This document shows, piece after piece, positions 1 to 5,594 of a stretch of DNA of 5,594 nucleotides (positions are counted from its first letter, which is position 1; every line of letters begins with the position of its first letter). The stretch is from Nitrospirota bacterium. GTDB lineage: Bacteria; Nitrospirota; CAKKRA01; 9FT-COMBO-42-15. The stretch is taken from positions 1-5,594 of the forward strand of contig JACPZJ010000022.1 of NCBI GenBank assembly GCA_016195585.1, in the 5' to 3' direction. A program made the position numbers and the translations under genes. The notes under the pieces are model-generated. The model saw nothing but the letters and a program-made list of their open reading frames with translations, did not search any database and was not told the origin of the DNA.

Positions 1-666
1 GCGCTGTTATTCTCAAGCGGAGTAATTGTGCCCAAACTGGAGAATAAGGGTGTTATAATCGGCTCATGGGATAAGAAGGTTTTGCTTGGAGATAATGACA
101 TTATATATATAGACAAAAGGAAAAATCCGTCCATTGCTAATGGAGATAAGTACATCATATACAAGGTAGTAAGGGAGGTCAAACATCCTGCAACTGAAAA
201 GAAGATGGGTTATCTTGTTAAGATATTGGGGGTCGTTCAGATTACAGATGTTAAAAAGGATGTTGCAACAGGGACGATCATCAGATCCTTTGATACAATG
301 GAATACGGTGACAGGCTTATGCCCTATAAAAAGGCTGCAATCCCGGGTGAATCAGAAAAAGGAGGCGGCAATAAAAAACTGAGGGGCTATATAGTTGATG
401 TAAAGGATGAAAAGATTCAGAATGCGCAGCTTGATATAGTATACATTGATAGAGGGACAAAGGACGGCGTAATGGTTGGGGACAGATTTGTAGTTGTGCG
501 CCCCGGCCTGAAGACATCCAAGTATGGACCGGGTGAAGGCTTGAGGCTGCCCGGCCAGATTGTTGGTGAATTGAGCATACTTTCAGTGCAGGAGAAGACA
601 GCTACTGCAAAAATACTTAATAGCGTAAGGAGTGTTACTAAGGGAGATTTTGTAGAATCAAAGTAG
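1..666 (+). CDS. C-terminal part of a LysM-type envelope protein (5' end outside window)
   Basis: The frame is open from base 1 to the TAG at 664-666. A GTG at 28 has a GGAG about 5 bases upstream, but the residues before it (ALLFSSGVIV) look like the conserved lead-in found in longer LysM peptidoglycan-binding proteins, so I read this as a 3' fragment rather than a 212-residue protein. Two similar modules are visible. The first covers about bases 52-318, with a DIIYIDK strand, a GDKYIIY strand and a closing GDRLMPY. The second covers about bases 382-660, with DIVYIDR, GDRFVVV and a closing GDFVES. A basic, glycine-rich linker (EKGGGNKK) joins them. These beta-rich modules typically follow LysM repeats in proteins encoded just before dprA in related genomes; that supports a periplasmic or cell-wall role by inference. 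No LysM repeat, signal peptide or membrane segment lies inside the window. The exact function is unknown. Confidence 0.6.
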   Translation, partial: ALLFSSGVIVPKLENKGVIIGSWDKKVLLGDNDIIYIDKRKNPSIANGDKYIIYKVVREVKHPATEKKMGYLVKILGVVQITDVKKDVATGTIIRSFDTMEYGDRLMPYKKAAIPGESEKGGGNKKLRGYIVDVKDEKIQNAQLDIVYIDRGTKDGVMVGDRFVVVRPGLKTSKYGPGEGLRLPGQIVGELSILSVQEKTATAKILNSVRSVTKGDFVESK

Positions 667-795
667 CGATGGTATTGCTTTCAAAGCCTTTTGAGTAAAT
701 TCTGCTATGATGGAAATATCCCATTCAATTCTTCACAGACATTATTGGCTTTTTTTATTCTTCTCTGCTAAACAATAAAGAGGGAGAGGCTTTTT
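667..795. other. Gap between LysM-type gene and dprA
   Basis: This 129-base AT-rich gap has no coding signal. It contains a TATGAT hexamer at 706-711 that could be a -10 element, but no good -35 lies 16-18 bases before it. GGC followed by a T run (747-757) ends the middle part, yet its only complementary partner (AAAGCC at 681-686) is about 60 bases away, so I do not call a terminator. dprA may be transcribed from here or by read-through from the gene before it. Confidence 0.4.
781..789 (+). promoter_or_regulatory. Ribosome binding site of dprA
   Basis: The purine run AGGGAGAGG sits 6 bases before the GTG at 796. It is the reason for choosing this GTG as the start: the encoded protein begins MGDIYYWIALNSVPGIG, the usual beginning of DprA, and no ATG lies nearby in frame. 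Confidence 0.7.
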
Positions 796-1851
796 GTGGG
801 GGACATCTATTACTGGATAGCATTGAACAGCGTCCCGGGGATTGGAAGGGTTCTGTATAAAAGATTAATTGAACACCTCGGCTCACCTGAGGCTGTCTTT
901 TCAGCAGCGCCGTCAGAGCTGAATAATATTGACGGGATAAACGAAAAGATAGTGCGGGAGATCAGGGATTTTAAGGGAGATAAAGAGAAAATAGGCGATG
1001 AGTTATCAAGGATCAAGAGCGCCGGTATAACGATTATTACGCTGAAGGATGATGGTTACCCGCAAAATCTTAAGGCCATATATGATCCCCCGCCCTATCT
1101 GTATGTTAATGGCGTGCTTAAAAATGAAGACAGGCTATCGGTTGCAATTGTGGGCTCAAGGTCAGCTACAAATTACGGCAGACAGATGACAGAGGCGATT
1201 GGGAGGGAATTATCATTGCTGGGGATTACAATTGTAAGCGGTATGGCAAGGGGGATTGACAGCTTTGCCCATTTATCTGCCCTTGATGCAGGAGGAAGGA
1301 CTATAGCAGTGCAGGGATGCGGCATAGATATTGTCTATCCGCCGGAAAGCAAGAGGCTCGCTGAAAGGATAAAAGGCTCAGGCGCATTGGTATCAGAGTT
1401 CCCTTTTGGCACACCGCCTGAGGCTGTAAATTTCCCGCAGAGAAACAGGATCATCAGCGGCCTCTGCCTCGGCACAGTAGTAGTAGAGGCTGCGGATGAC
1501 AGCGGTTCATTAATTACTGCAAATTGCGCCCTTGAGCAGGGAAGGGATCTCTTTGCTATCCCCGGCAACATTACATCAAGGCAGAGCAGCGGGACAAACA
1601 GCCTGATAAAAAGGGGCGCAAGACTAATCGGCGCTGCTGATGATATAATAGAAGAGCTTATACCTCAGCTTAAGGGCGAATTAAAAAATATTAAGGAGTT
1701 TAAATCCTTAAAGGAAGGGAAGGTCGTTTCTAACCTCTCAGATGAAGAGAGGGCGGTCTTTAATGTCATTTCTCTGGAGCCCAAGCACATAGACAAGGTA
1801 ATGATGGACAGCAAATTGCCCACCAACAAGGTTTCATCCATTCTGTGGTAA
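796..1851 (+). CDS. dprA: DNA-processing protein DprA, C-terminus truncated
   Basis: DprA (Smf) binds incoming single-stranded DNA in the cytoplasm and loads RecA on it during natural transformation; it is also widespread in bacteria not known to be competent. The 351 residues show an N-terminal helix-hairpin-helix/SAM-like region (about 5-65, with SVPGIGRVLYKRL) and then the Rossmann-like core. Core motifs are VAIVGSRSA (GSR at 120-122), SGMARGID, FPQRNRIISGL (from residue 213), GSLITA, IPGNI and GTNSLIKRGA. A winged-helix domain begins near 315 (LSDEERAVFNVI) but stops abruptly after LPTNKVSSIL plus one Trp. Homologs continue for about 15-25 more residues (a second strand and wing, of the type LELKGLVKQLPG). 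The frame then runs into topA sequence, which overlaps by 7 bases. The core is complete, so DNA and RecA binding might survive, but the end is not natural. Identification is certain; intactness is doubtful. Confidence 0.93.
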   Translation: MGDIYYWIALNSVPGIGRVLYKRLIEHLGSPEAVFSAAPSELNNIDGINEKIVREIRDFKGDKEKIGDELSRIKSAGITIITLKDDGYPQNLKAIYDPPPYLYVNGVLKNEDRLSVAIVGSRSATNYGRQMTEAIGRELSLLGITIVSGMARGIDSFAHLSALDAGGRTIAVQGCGIDIVYPPESKRLAERIKGSGALVSEFPFGTPPEAVNFPQRNRIISGLCLGTVVVEAADDSGSLITANCALEQGRDLFAIPGNITSRQSSGTNSLIKRGARLIGAADDIIEELIPQLKGELKNIKEFKSLKEGKVVSNLSDEERAVFNVISLEPKHIDKVMMDSKLPTNKVSSILW

Positions 1852-4034
1852 AGGCATCCGGCGGCCATGTAATGGATCTGCCAAAGAAAAAGCTCGGCGT
1901 GGATATAGAAAACAATTTTGAACCTGAGTATGCCATAATCGCAAGGCCTGCGATCCTTAAGGAGATTAAAAAACTGTCCAAGGAGGCGGAAAAGATATAC
2001 CTCGCCTCTGACCCTGACAGGGAGGGGGAGGCTATTGCATGGCATATCGCCCAGATTGTCGGCAAGGGGGATGACAAGAGGATATGCCGCGTCCTCTTCA
2101 ATGAGATAACAGAGAGGGCTATAAAAGAGGCGATTGCCAATCCGCTTGAGATAGACTTTAGCAAGGTAAATGCCCAGCAGGCGAGGAGGGTCCTGGACAG
2201 GATAGTTGGTTATAAGATAAGCCCCCTGCTGTGGGAAAAGGTCAGACGCGGCCTGAGCGCCGGCAGGGTGCAGTCTGTTGCTGTGCGGCTGATATGCGAG
2301 CGGGAGCGTGAGATACAGGCCTTTGTCCCTGTGGAGTTCTGGTCAATTACAGCGCAGCTTGAAGGCAAGAACCCGCCTCCTTTTGAGGCAAGGCTGTTTA
2401 AGGTCAACGACAAGAAGGCAGAGATAAAGAATGAGGAAGAGGCAAAGAAGATAATCAGCGAGGTTGAAAAGGGCGACTTTGTTGTAACATCTATTGAGAA
2501 AAAGGAGCGCAGGAGATATCCATCACCGCCATTTATCACAAGCACCTTGCAGCAGGAGGCAGCAAAAAAACTGTATTTTACTGCAAAGAGGACCATGATG
2601 ATCGCACAGAGGCTTTATGAAGGCATGGAGCTTGGCGAAAAGGGGCCTGTGGGCCTTATTACATATATGAGGACAGATTCTGTGCGGATTGCGCCAGAGG
2701 CGCTGAAAGAGGCGAGGGGGTACATCAACTCTAACTATGGCAATGATTATCTGCCTGAAAAGCCTGCTGTATACAAAAGCAGGAAGGGCGCGCAGGAGGC
2801 GCATGAGGCAGTAAGGCCGACCTCTATTGACAATGACCCTGAATCAATAAAAAAATATCTCGGCAAGGACGAATACAATCTCTATAAACTTATCTGGAAC
2901 CGTTTTATTGCAAGCCAGATGAATCCTGCTGTATATGACCAGACCACAGTGGATATAAAGATAAAGGACTATCTCTTCAGGGCAACAGGCTCTGTCATCA
3001 AATTCCCCGGCTTCATAAGGGTATACACTGAAACAGAGGAAAACGGCGAAGAGAAAAAGGAGGAGACGCCCTCTGATGAAGAGAAGCTGCTGCCTCAATT
3101 AGCAGAAGGAGAGAGATTAAAGCGCCACAGTATTGATCCAAAACAGCATTTTACCCAGCCCCCGCCAAGATATTCTGAGGCCCTTTTAATAAAGGAATTA
3201 GAAGAAAATGGCATTGGCAGACCCAGCACCTATGCAAACATCCTCTCCACTATTCAGGAAAGAAAGTATGTGGAGAAAAAAGAGGGAAGGTTCCATCCCA
3301 CAGAGCTCGGTTTTTTGATTAATGACCTCCTTGTAAAATATTTCCCGAATGTATTGAATGTGGAATTTACTGCAAAGTTAGAAGAGGAGCTGGATGAGAT
3401 AGAAGGGGGGCAGAAGGAATGGACAGAGGCTGTAAGGGATTTCTATAACCCCTTTAATGAGGAGCTCGTTATTGCCCAGAAAGAGATGAGAAATATAAAG
3501 AAGGAGGAGATCCCCACAGATATTGTTTGCGAGAAATGCGGAAAAAAGATGGTAATAAAATGGGGGAGGCATGGGCAATTCCTTGCCTGCTCAGGCTATC
3601 CTGAGTGCAAGAGCACAAAGGAATTTACAAAAAACTCTGCCGGTACGATAGAGGTGGCTGATGAGGAAAAAACCAGCGAGGTGTGCGAGAATTGCGGCAG
3701 CCCGATGGTTGTAAAGAGAGGGAGGTTTGGCAAATTCCTCGCCTGCTCAAAATACCCTGAATGTAAGACAGTAAAATCCATTGTTAAAACTACAGGCGTA
3801 AAATGCCCTGAAAAAGGATGTGAAGGCGAAATTTTAGAAAGAAAGACAAAACGCGGAAAGGCCTTTTATGGCTGCTCCAAATACCCAAACTGTAAATATG
3901 CATTATGGGATAAGCCGATTAACAGGCCATGCCCGCAATGCGGGGCAGCCTTTGTTGTTGAAAAATACACAAAGGCAGGGACATCAGTAAAGTGTATTAT
4001 AGCGGGATGCAATTATAAGGAAGAGGTGGCTTGA
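1845..4034 (+). CDS. topA: DNA topoisomerase I (type IA), N-terminus missing
   Basis: TopA relaxes negative supercoils by cutting one strand through a tyrosyl-DNA bond. The 729-residue frame starts at a GTG inside the Toprim domain (VVKASGGHVMDLPKKKLGVD). Visible motifs: acidic triad SDPDREGE (D56, D58, E60, matching E. coli D111/D113/E115), NAQQARR(V)LDR, GLSAGRVQSVAVRL, PFITSTLQQEA, the active-site tyrosine in GLITYMRTDS (Y274), EAHEAVRPT, and HFTQPPPRYSEALLIKELEE followed by GIGRPSTYA near 435-465. Four C-terminal zinc ribbons start at about Cys562, 614, 654 and 696, each with four cysteines. What is absent is the first about 24 residues, including the LVIVESP strand whose glutamate (E. 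coli Glu9) is catalytic. Only a weak AAGG lies 13 bases before the GTG, so this is probably not a natural start. As written the protein should be inactive. The family call is certain. Confidence 0.95.
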   Translation: MVKASGGHVMDLPKKKLGVDIENNFEPEYAIIARPAILKEIKKLSKEAEKIYLASDPDREGEAIAWHIAQIVGKGDDKRICRVLFNEITERAIKEAIANPLEIDFSKVNAQQARRVLDRIVGYKISPLLWEKVRRGLSAGRVQSVAVRLICEREREIQAFVPVEFWSITAQLEGKNPPPFEARLFKVNDKKAEIKNEEEAKKIISEVEKGDFVVTSIEKKERRRYPSPPFITSTLQQEAAKKLYFTAKRTMMIAQRLYEGMELGEKGPVGLITYMRTDSVRIAPEALKEARGYINSNYGNDYLPEKPAVYKSRKGAQEAHEAVRPTSIDNDPESIKKYLGKDEYNLYKLIWNRFIASQMNPAVYDQTTVDIKIKDYLFRATGSVIKFPGFIRVYTETEENGEEKKEETPSDEEKLLPQLAEGERLKRHSIDPKQHFTQPPPRYSEALLIKELEENGIGRPSTYANILSTIQERKYVEKKEGRFHPTELGFLINDLLVKYFPNVLNVEFTAKLEEELDEIEGGQKEWTEAVRDFYNPFNEELVIAQKEMRNIKKEEIPTDIVCEKCGKKMVIKWGRHGQFLACSGYPECKSTKEFTKNSAGTIEVADEEKTSEVCENCGSPMVVKRGRFGKFLACSKYPECKTVKSIVKTTGVKCPEKGCEGEILERKTKRGKAFYGCSKYPNCKYALWDKPINRPCPQCGAAFVVEKYTKAGTSVKCIIAGCNYKEEVA

Positions 4035-5095
4035 AAAAAATAATTGCCGTTGTTATTTATCTTGACCCTCTTTTTTCCGTTTCCGTTCTTTTTTCCGAAT
4101 GCCTGGAAAAAGAAGTCGTCATCAATTGACTCTAAGGTCTCGAAATAGGCCTCAGTCTCATCCATGAGGGCATCCATGCTGTCTATGTGAATTGCACTCT
4201 TCCTGAAATCTGCGCTGTGGAAAAGCCCCTTGGTATACCAGCTTATATGCTTCCTGAACTCCCTGACAGCCCATTTATCTCCCATATAATCTGCCAGCAT
4301 TTCAATATGCCGTTTAATGGTTAAGTGTATCTCCTTTTCTGACGGCGGTTTCTGTAGAACCCCTTCTTCCATATACTTTAGTGTCCTGCTGAATATCCAG
4401 GGGTTCCCGAGGGATCCCCTTCCGATCATGATGCCGTCGCAGCACGTTTCGTCCAGCATCCTCCTGGCATCCTCTGGGGTCTTTATATCTCCGTTGCCGA
4501 TGACGGGGATATTCAATACCTTTTTAAGTTCTGCTATATGAGACCAGTCCGACCTCCCGCCAAACCCCTGAGCGGCGGTCCTTGAATGTAAGGTTATTGC
4601 ATCAACGCCGCATTCTTCGGCAATCCTGCCAATTTCAAGATAATTAGTAGATTTAGAATCCCAGCCGGAACGGATCTTTACTGTAAATGGTATTGTTACA
4701 GCCGCTCGAACAGCCTCGATAACCGCCTTTATCTTCAGCGGATCCTTGAGGAGGGCTGAACCTGAACCTGTGCTGACAACCTTTTTTGCAGGGCATCCCA
4801 TATTGACATCAAGGATATCTACGCCAAACCCCTCGACGATCCTGGCGGCCTCCGCAATTATCTGCGGTTCTGAACCAAACAGTTGAACCGCCAGCGGCCT
4901 CTCATAAGGGTCGCTATTCAGGAGGTCCCTTGTCTTCTTGCCGTTCCTGACAAGGGCAATGGCGCTGACCATCTCGGAGAAGACAAGCCCGCACCCTTCA
5001 TCCTTCACAATCAGCCGGAAAGGAAGATTCGTAATCCCAGCCATAGGAGCAAGGATCAGGTTGTTTTCGATTTTTAAGTTACCTATTTGCAGCAT
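4013..5095 (-). CDS. dusB: tRNA-dihydrouridine synthase B
   Basis: DusB is a cytoplasmic FMN enzyme that uses NADPH to reduce specific uridines in the tRNA D-loop to dihydrouridine. The 360 residues show the family's TIM-barrel motifs in order: LAPMAGITNLPFR near residue 15 (FMN site), PLAVQLFGSEP, DVNMGCPAKKV with the catalytic Cys101, PFTVKIRSGW (Lys140), TLHSRTA (His170), PVIGNGDI and GIMIGRGSLGNPWIF (phosphate binding). A helical tRNA-binding domain follows (about 245-330). The start is the ATG at 5095, which gives the usual beginning MLQIGNLKIENNLILAPMAG. The protein is about 30 residues longer than typical members, with a basic, Asn/Lys-rich tail (GKKNGNGKKRVKINNNGN). This tail lies partly in the 22-base convergent overlap with the end of topA. 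All key residues are present, so it should be functional. Confidence 0.95.
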   Translation of the reverse strand: MLQIGNLKIENNLILAPMAGITNLPFRLIVKDEGCGLVFSEMVSAIALVRNGKKTRDLLNSDPYERPLAVQLFGSEPQIIAEAARIVEGFGVDILDVNMGCPAKKVVSTGSGSALLKDPLKIKAVIEAVRAAVTIPFTVKIRSGWDSKSTNYLEIGRIAEECGVDAITLHSRTAAQGFGGRSDWSHIAELKKVLNIPVIGNGDIKTPEDARRMLDETCCDGIMIGRGSLGNPWIFSRTLKYMEEGVLQKPPSEKEIHLTIKRHIEMLADYMGDKWAVREFRKHISWYTKGLFHSADFRKSAIHIDSMDALMDETEAYFETLESIDDDFFFQAFGKKNGNGKKRVKINNNGNYFFQATSSL

Positions 5096-5098
5096 TGG

Positions 5099-5104
5099 TT
5101 CCTT
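5099..5104 (-). promoter_or_regulatory. Ribosome binding site of dusB
   Basis: Read on the - strand this is AAGGAA, lying 3-4 bases before the dusB ATG. The spacing is a little short but no better start exists, and the encoded N-terminus matches the family. Confidence 0.55.
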
Positions 5105-5106
5105 TC

Positions 5107-5169
5107 TTATAATTTGTCATAAAGCTCCATTTTTCCATTTTTATAATGTCCCTTGATCTCCTCTAACAT
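5107..5169 (-). CDS. Possible 20-codon leader reading frame before dusB
   Basis: An ATG at 5169 opens a 20-residue frame (MLEEIKGHYKNGKMELYDKL) ending in TAA 11 bases before the dusB start, in a different frame from dusB. The beginning faintly recalls small antitoxins of the DUF104 type, which start with a YxNG-like stretch, but it is far too short to be one. No strong ribosome site precedes the ATG; a good GAGAGGAG at 5193-5200 instead faces an ATG at 5182-5184 that reads only three codons. It may be a translated leader, the remains of a small gene, or chance. Upstream the frame is open only to a stop near 5208-5214. Confidence 0.15.
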   Translation of the reverse strand: MLEEIKGHYKNGKMELYDKL

Positions 5170-5330
5170 CTTCAACCCACCATCTTTAAAGACTCCTCTC
5201 TCGCTATTTTACACCATAAAGCCCTATTTATTGAAATCTTTTTCAGTGATTCATTGTCCAATGGTTAAGGCGCGTCCAGCTTTTACCCCAAGCAAGGAAG
5301 TCAAGTCAAGGGAGGCAAAAGCGGCGGTCT

Positions 5331-5435
5331 TTATTTAACTGCCTCACTTAACAATTCTTCAAGGTCATTCGGATCAAATGAAACAGCCCATCTCCACGTC
5401 CCAAAGCCCCCGTGCGCACTTACAGCCTTTACCCA
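5331..5435 (-). pseudogene. Remnant: C-terminal tail resembling a type III-like restriction helicase
   Basis: In one - strand frame the bases encode 34 protein-like residues, WVKAVSAHGGFGTWRWAV followed by SFDPNDLEELLSEAVK, then TAA. The pattern WVKAVNxxGGFGxW(x)xAVxxDP is, from memory, the extreme C-terminus of large type III-like restriction subunits with DEAD/DEAH helicase domains. The codon directly before the first Trp is a TAA (5436-5438), and no start codon or ribosome site is available, so this piece cannot be expressed alone. It looks like the last bit of a gene whose body was lost, or which is interrupted by stop and frame changes. The family link is by motif memory only and needs a search. 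Confidence 0.4.
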
Positions 5436-5440
5436 TTAAT

Positions 5441-5593
5441 CTAAAACCACCTTCCCTCTATTCTCTCCTTTGTTAGCTTAGAGAATTCCAATATCTCCTT
5501 AATTGAAGCTACTCTATCACGCATTGAATAAAAAGTGGTCTCGCCCAGAAGCGCATAACTCCATTCGCAGCCCATTCGGTCTTCTAATTTTAA
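5441..5593 (-). CDS. C-terminal 50 codons of an unrecognised gene (5' end outside window)
   Basis: A - strand frame is open from the right edge to the TAG at 5441-5443. It reads LKLEDRMGCEWSYALLGETT, then FYSMRDRVASIKEILEFSK, then LTKERIEGRWF. The sequence looks like real protein: a hydrophobic/aromatic segment, then an amphipathic helix rich in Lys, Glu and Ile, and a short basic-aromatic end. I do not recognise the family. It lies 5 bases upstream of the restriction-like remnant in a different frame, so the two could be parts of one damaged restriction or defence locus, but that is only a guess from position. An ATG at 5575 could start a 44-residue version, yet the open frame to the edge makes a longer gene more likely. 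Confidence 0.45.
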   Translation of the reverse strand, partial: LKLEDRMGCEWSYALLGETTFYSMRDRVASIKEILEFSKLTKERIEGRWF

Positions 5594-5594
5594 T

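Larger units (their letters stand above)
5096..5330. other. Non-coding region upstream of dusB
   Basis: About 235 AT-rich bases separate dusB from the restriction-like remnant. Apart from the possible 20-codon frame, I see no protein-like reading in any frame. On the - strand a TAAAAT at 5206-5211 could be a -10 element for dusB, giving a leader of about 100 bases, but the -35 position (TTCAAT at 18 bases) is poor. A TTGACTTGACTTCC stretch with a short direct repeat lies around 5297-5310 on the - strand. Neither site is firm. Confidence 0.35.

Noticed and set aside
681..757. Terminator after the LysM-type gene
   Set aside because: The only pairing with the GGCTTTTTTT run is a 6-base match about 60 bases upstream, too distant and weak.
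1800..1860. Programmed frameshift producing a DprA-TopA fusion
   Set aside because: There is no slippery sequence, and a fusion would still lack both the end of the DprA winged helix and the TopA VESP segment, so deletion or misassembly explains it better.
1665..2164. Long - strand frames opposite dprA and topA
   Set aside because: Their translations show no family motifs and they lie opposite clearly recognised genes; they are shadows.
4086..4114. Inverted repeat TTCTTTTTTCC ... GGAAAAAGAA as a terminator between topA and dusB
   Set aside because: The stem is mostly A/T with one bulged T and an 8-base loop, no T run follows it on the + strand, and it lies inside the dusB coding sequence (Phe and Lys codons).
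5250..5280. tRNA-like stretch (TCCAATGGTTAAGGC resembles a D-arm)
   Set aside because: No acceptor stem, anticodon arm or T-arm (GTTCGAATC type) can be placed around it on either strand.
5153..5338. 61-codon + strand frame in the region upstream of dusB
   Set aside because: No ribosome site, no recognisable motif, and its composition looks like random AT-rich sequence.

Overview
This is a stretch of bacterial chromosome with roughly balanced base composition and heavy use of AGG/AGA and ATA codons. The order LysM-type protein, dprA, topA on one strand is common in Deltaproteobacteria- and Nitrospirota-like genomes, and the protein sequences fit such a Gram-negative source. The phylum is an inference. 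The window could well be a metagenome contig.

Layout. On the + strand, 1-666 is the 3' part of a gene for a probable LysM-family envelope protein, entering from the left edge. A 129-base gap carries the ribosome site for dprA (796-1851), the DNA-processing protein that loads RecA on single-stranded DNA. dprA runs directly into topA (1845-4034), DNA topoisomerase I. On the - strand, dusB (5095-4013, tRNA-dihydrouridine synthase B) converges on topA and overlaps its last 22 bases. Upstream of dusB are about 235 non-coding bases with a possible tiny reading frame, then a broken 34-residue tail resembling the C-terminus of type III-like restriction helicases (5331-5435), then the last 50 codons of an unrecognised gene entering from the right edge (5441-5593).

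Main anomaly. The dprA-topA junction is not normal. The DprA match runs to base 1845 and then meets a stop in a different frame. The TopA match starts at the same base, already inside the Toprim domain. DprA lacks the end of its winged helix, and TopA lacks about 24 N-terminal residues, including the VESP segment with the catalytic glutamate. Something on the order of 120-150 bases or more has been lost, either through a real deletion or an assembly error. Because topA is normally essential, an assembly error or a second topA copy should be excluded first.

No CRISPR array, tRNA, rRNA or complete mobile element was seen. The right end, with restriction-like debris and an unknown gene, is the only accessory-looking part. 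I found no convincing new system here.
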